Source: Mesolinea sp964536465 (GTDB lineage Bacteria > Chloroflexota > Anaerolineae > Anaerolineales > Anaerolineaceae). Taken from it: DNA of 23,170 nucleotides. Positions 22,381 through 23,170 of this stretch are shown here, piece by piece. Below the pieces are notes generated by a model. That model ran no database searches, had not been told where the DNA came from, and saw only the letters and a program-made list of their open reading frames with translations. The stretch is taken from the NCBI GenBank assembly GCA_964536465.1, contig CAZHXQ010000023.1:1-23170 (forward strand), given 5' to 3'. The first letter of the stretch is position 1. Each line of letters starts with the position of its first letter. The translations under genes and the position numbers were made by a program.

Positions 22381-23170
22381 TCATCCTGCCTGATTTTTCC
22401 TGAAAGCCTCTTTACTTGCCTCCGCGGCGATATTTCTGGCAATCGCAACCAGCGCTTCACCGGAAGGGCTCAGCGGCTCCTGGACAACAATTGGGTTACC
22501 GATGTCTCCGGAGAGACCAATATTTGCGTCAAGAGGTATCCTCCCCAGGAATTGCGCCTCAAGCTGAGATGCCAGGTGCTCACCGCCCTTTTCGCCGAAG
22601 ACATACTGCCTGCTGCCATCAGGCATTTCGAGATAAGCCATGTTTTCAATAATGCCAAACAGTGGGATTTCGAGTTTTGCAAACATGTTGGCTGCCCTTG
22701 AGGCATCATCAACCGATACCTGTTGAGGAGTGGTCACGATCACCGCGCCGCTTATGGGAAGCGATTGGGCCAGAGACAGCTGCACATCACCAGTCCCCGG
22801 AGGCAGGTCCACGACCAGATAATCCAGGTTGCCCCAGTCAAAATCAGTGATAAATTGCTGAATAGCAGAATGCAGCATGGGTCCGCGCCAAATCAGTGGC
22901 TGCCCGGGCTGCACCAGAAACCCAATCGAGACCACTTTCAACCCGTGAATTTCAGCAGGCGCGATCTTTTTACCTTCTCCCTTCTCAGGGAGTCGATCCA
23001 GACCAAGCATGCGGGGAATGTTGGGTCCGTAAATATCTGCGTCCATCAACCCTACTTTAGCACCGTCTCTTGATAAGGCCAGGGCAATATTGAGAGCGAC
23101 AGTACTCTTGCCGACCCCGCCTTTGCCTGAGCCAACGGCAATAACATGCTTAAAGCAATTGTCGCCCAGG
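22381..23170 (-). CDS. mrp: Mrp/NBP35-family P-loop ATPase (Fe-S carrier type), 5' truncated by window
   Basis: The frame is open to the window edge. The deviant Walker A 'GSGKGGVGKST' is followed by 'GLMDADIYGPNIPRMLG', then 'VDLPPGTGDVQLSLAQ' and 'TPQQVSVDDASRA', all diagnostic of Mrp/ApbC. An N-terminal DUF59/MIP18 domain, if present, lies outside the window. Mrp proteins carry or insert Fe-S clusters. At the place where many Mrp proteins have the cluster-bridging CxxC, this one reads 'ENMAYLEMPDGSRQYVFGEK' with no cysteine. It is first of a row with ricT and the PIG-L gene. Confidence 0.94.
   Translation of the reverse strand, partial: LGDNCFKHVIAVGSGKGGVGKSTVALNIALALSRDGAKVGLMDADIYGPNIPRMLGLDRLPEKGEGKKIAPAEIHGLKVVSIGFLVQPGQPLIWRGPMLHSAIQQFITDFDWGNLDYLVVDLPPGTGDVQLSLAQSLPISGAVIVTTPQQVSVDDASRAANMFAKLEIPLFGIIENMAYLEMPDGSRQYVFGEKGGEHLASQLEAQFLGRIPLDANIGLSGDIGNPIVVQEPLSPSGEALVAIARNIAAEASKEAFRKNQAG

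Overview
The window looks like a chromosomal segment of an Anaerolineae-type Chloroflexota bacterium. This is inferred from protein character and gene content (two unrecognised small genes beside ftsZ, an rpsF-rpsR pair with no ssb between, a threonine-synthase-like/rnc/smc block beside scpA, a Mrp-RicT-PIG-L row and a TatC-TatA-TatB row). No rRNA or other marker is present to prove it. Nearly all of the DNA is housekeeping. There is no IS element, prophage, CRISPR array or plasmid gene.

Layout. 1-1005 (+): 3' end of ftsZ, then two small unknown proteins, the second tail-anchored in the membrane. 993-2288 (-): a DUF4380/aldose-epimerase-like protein with a large in-frame insertion carrying a 35-residue-period repeat. 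2356-4375 (+): two unrecognised genes from one promoter, then tRNA-Arg(TCT). A single intergenic copy of the repeat core follows near 4660. 4766-5146 (+): a four-helix membrane protein of the phage-holin-4/YvlD type. 5391-7567 (+): promoter, structured leader, rpsF, rpsR, an anchored parvulin-type isomerase, and a strong terminator.

7666-13135 (-): a threonine-synthase-like enzyme, rnc and smc (rnc/smc overlap by 4 bp), read from a promoter that overlaps the divergent promoter of scpA (13210-13986, +). The SMC ATPase and its kleisin therefore start from one shared control region, and scpA appears leaderless. 14050-14919 (+): an envelope-protein pair (a DUF948-like two-helix protein and a YtxH protein) with terminator. 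15048-15197: tRNA-Asp(GTC) with its own promoter and terminator. 15196-16527 (-): MFS transporter. 16668-19133 (+): GH31 alpha-glycosidase. 19110-20386 (-): tatC, tatA, tatB-like. 20509-23170 (-): Mrp-type P-loop ATPase (cut by the window end), RicT/PSP1 and a PIG-L deacetylase.

The points most worth a second look are (1) the KLMRVAT-encoding short repeat, found three times at exact 105-bp spacing inside one gene and once between genes; (2) the shared smc-operon/scpA promoter with a palindrome; (3) the structured rpsF leader with its Shine-Dalgarno sequence in a hairpin loop; and (4) the uncharacterised genes beside ftsZ and at 2356-4375.
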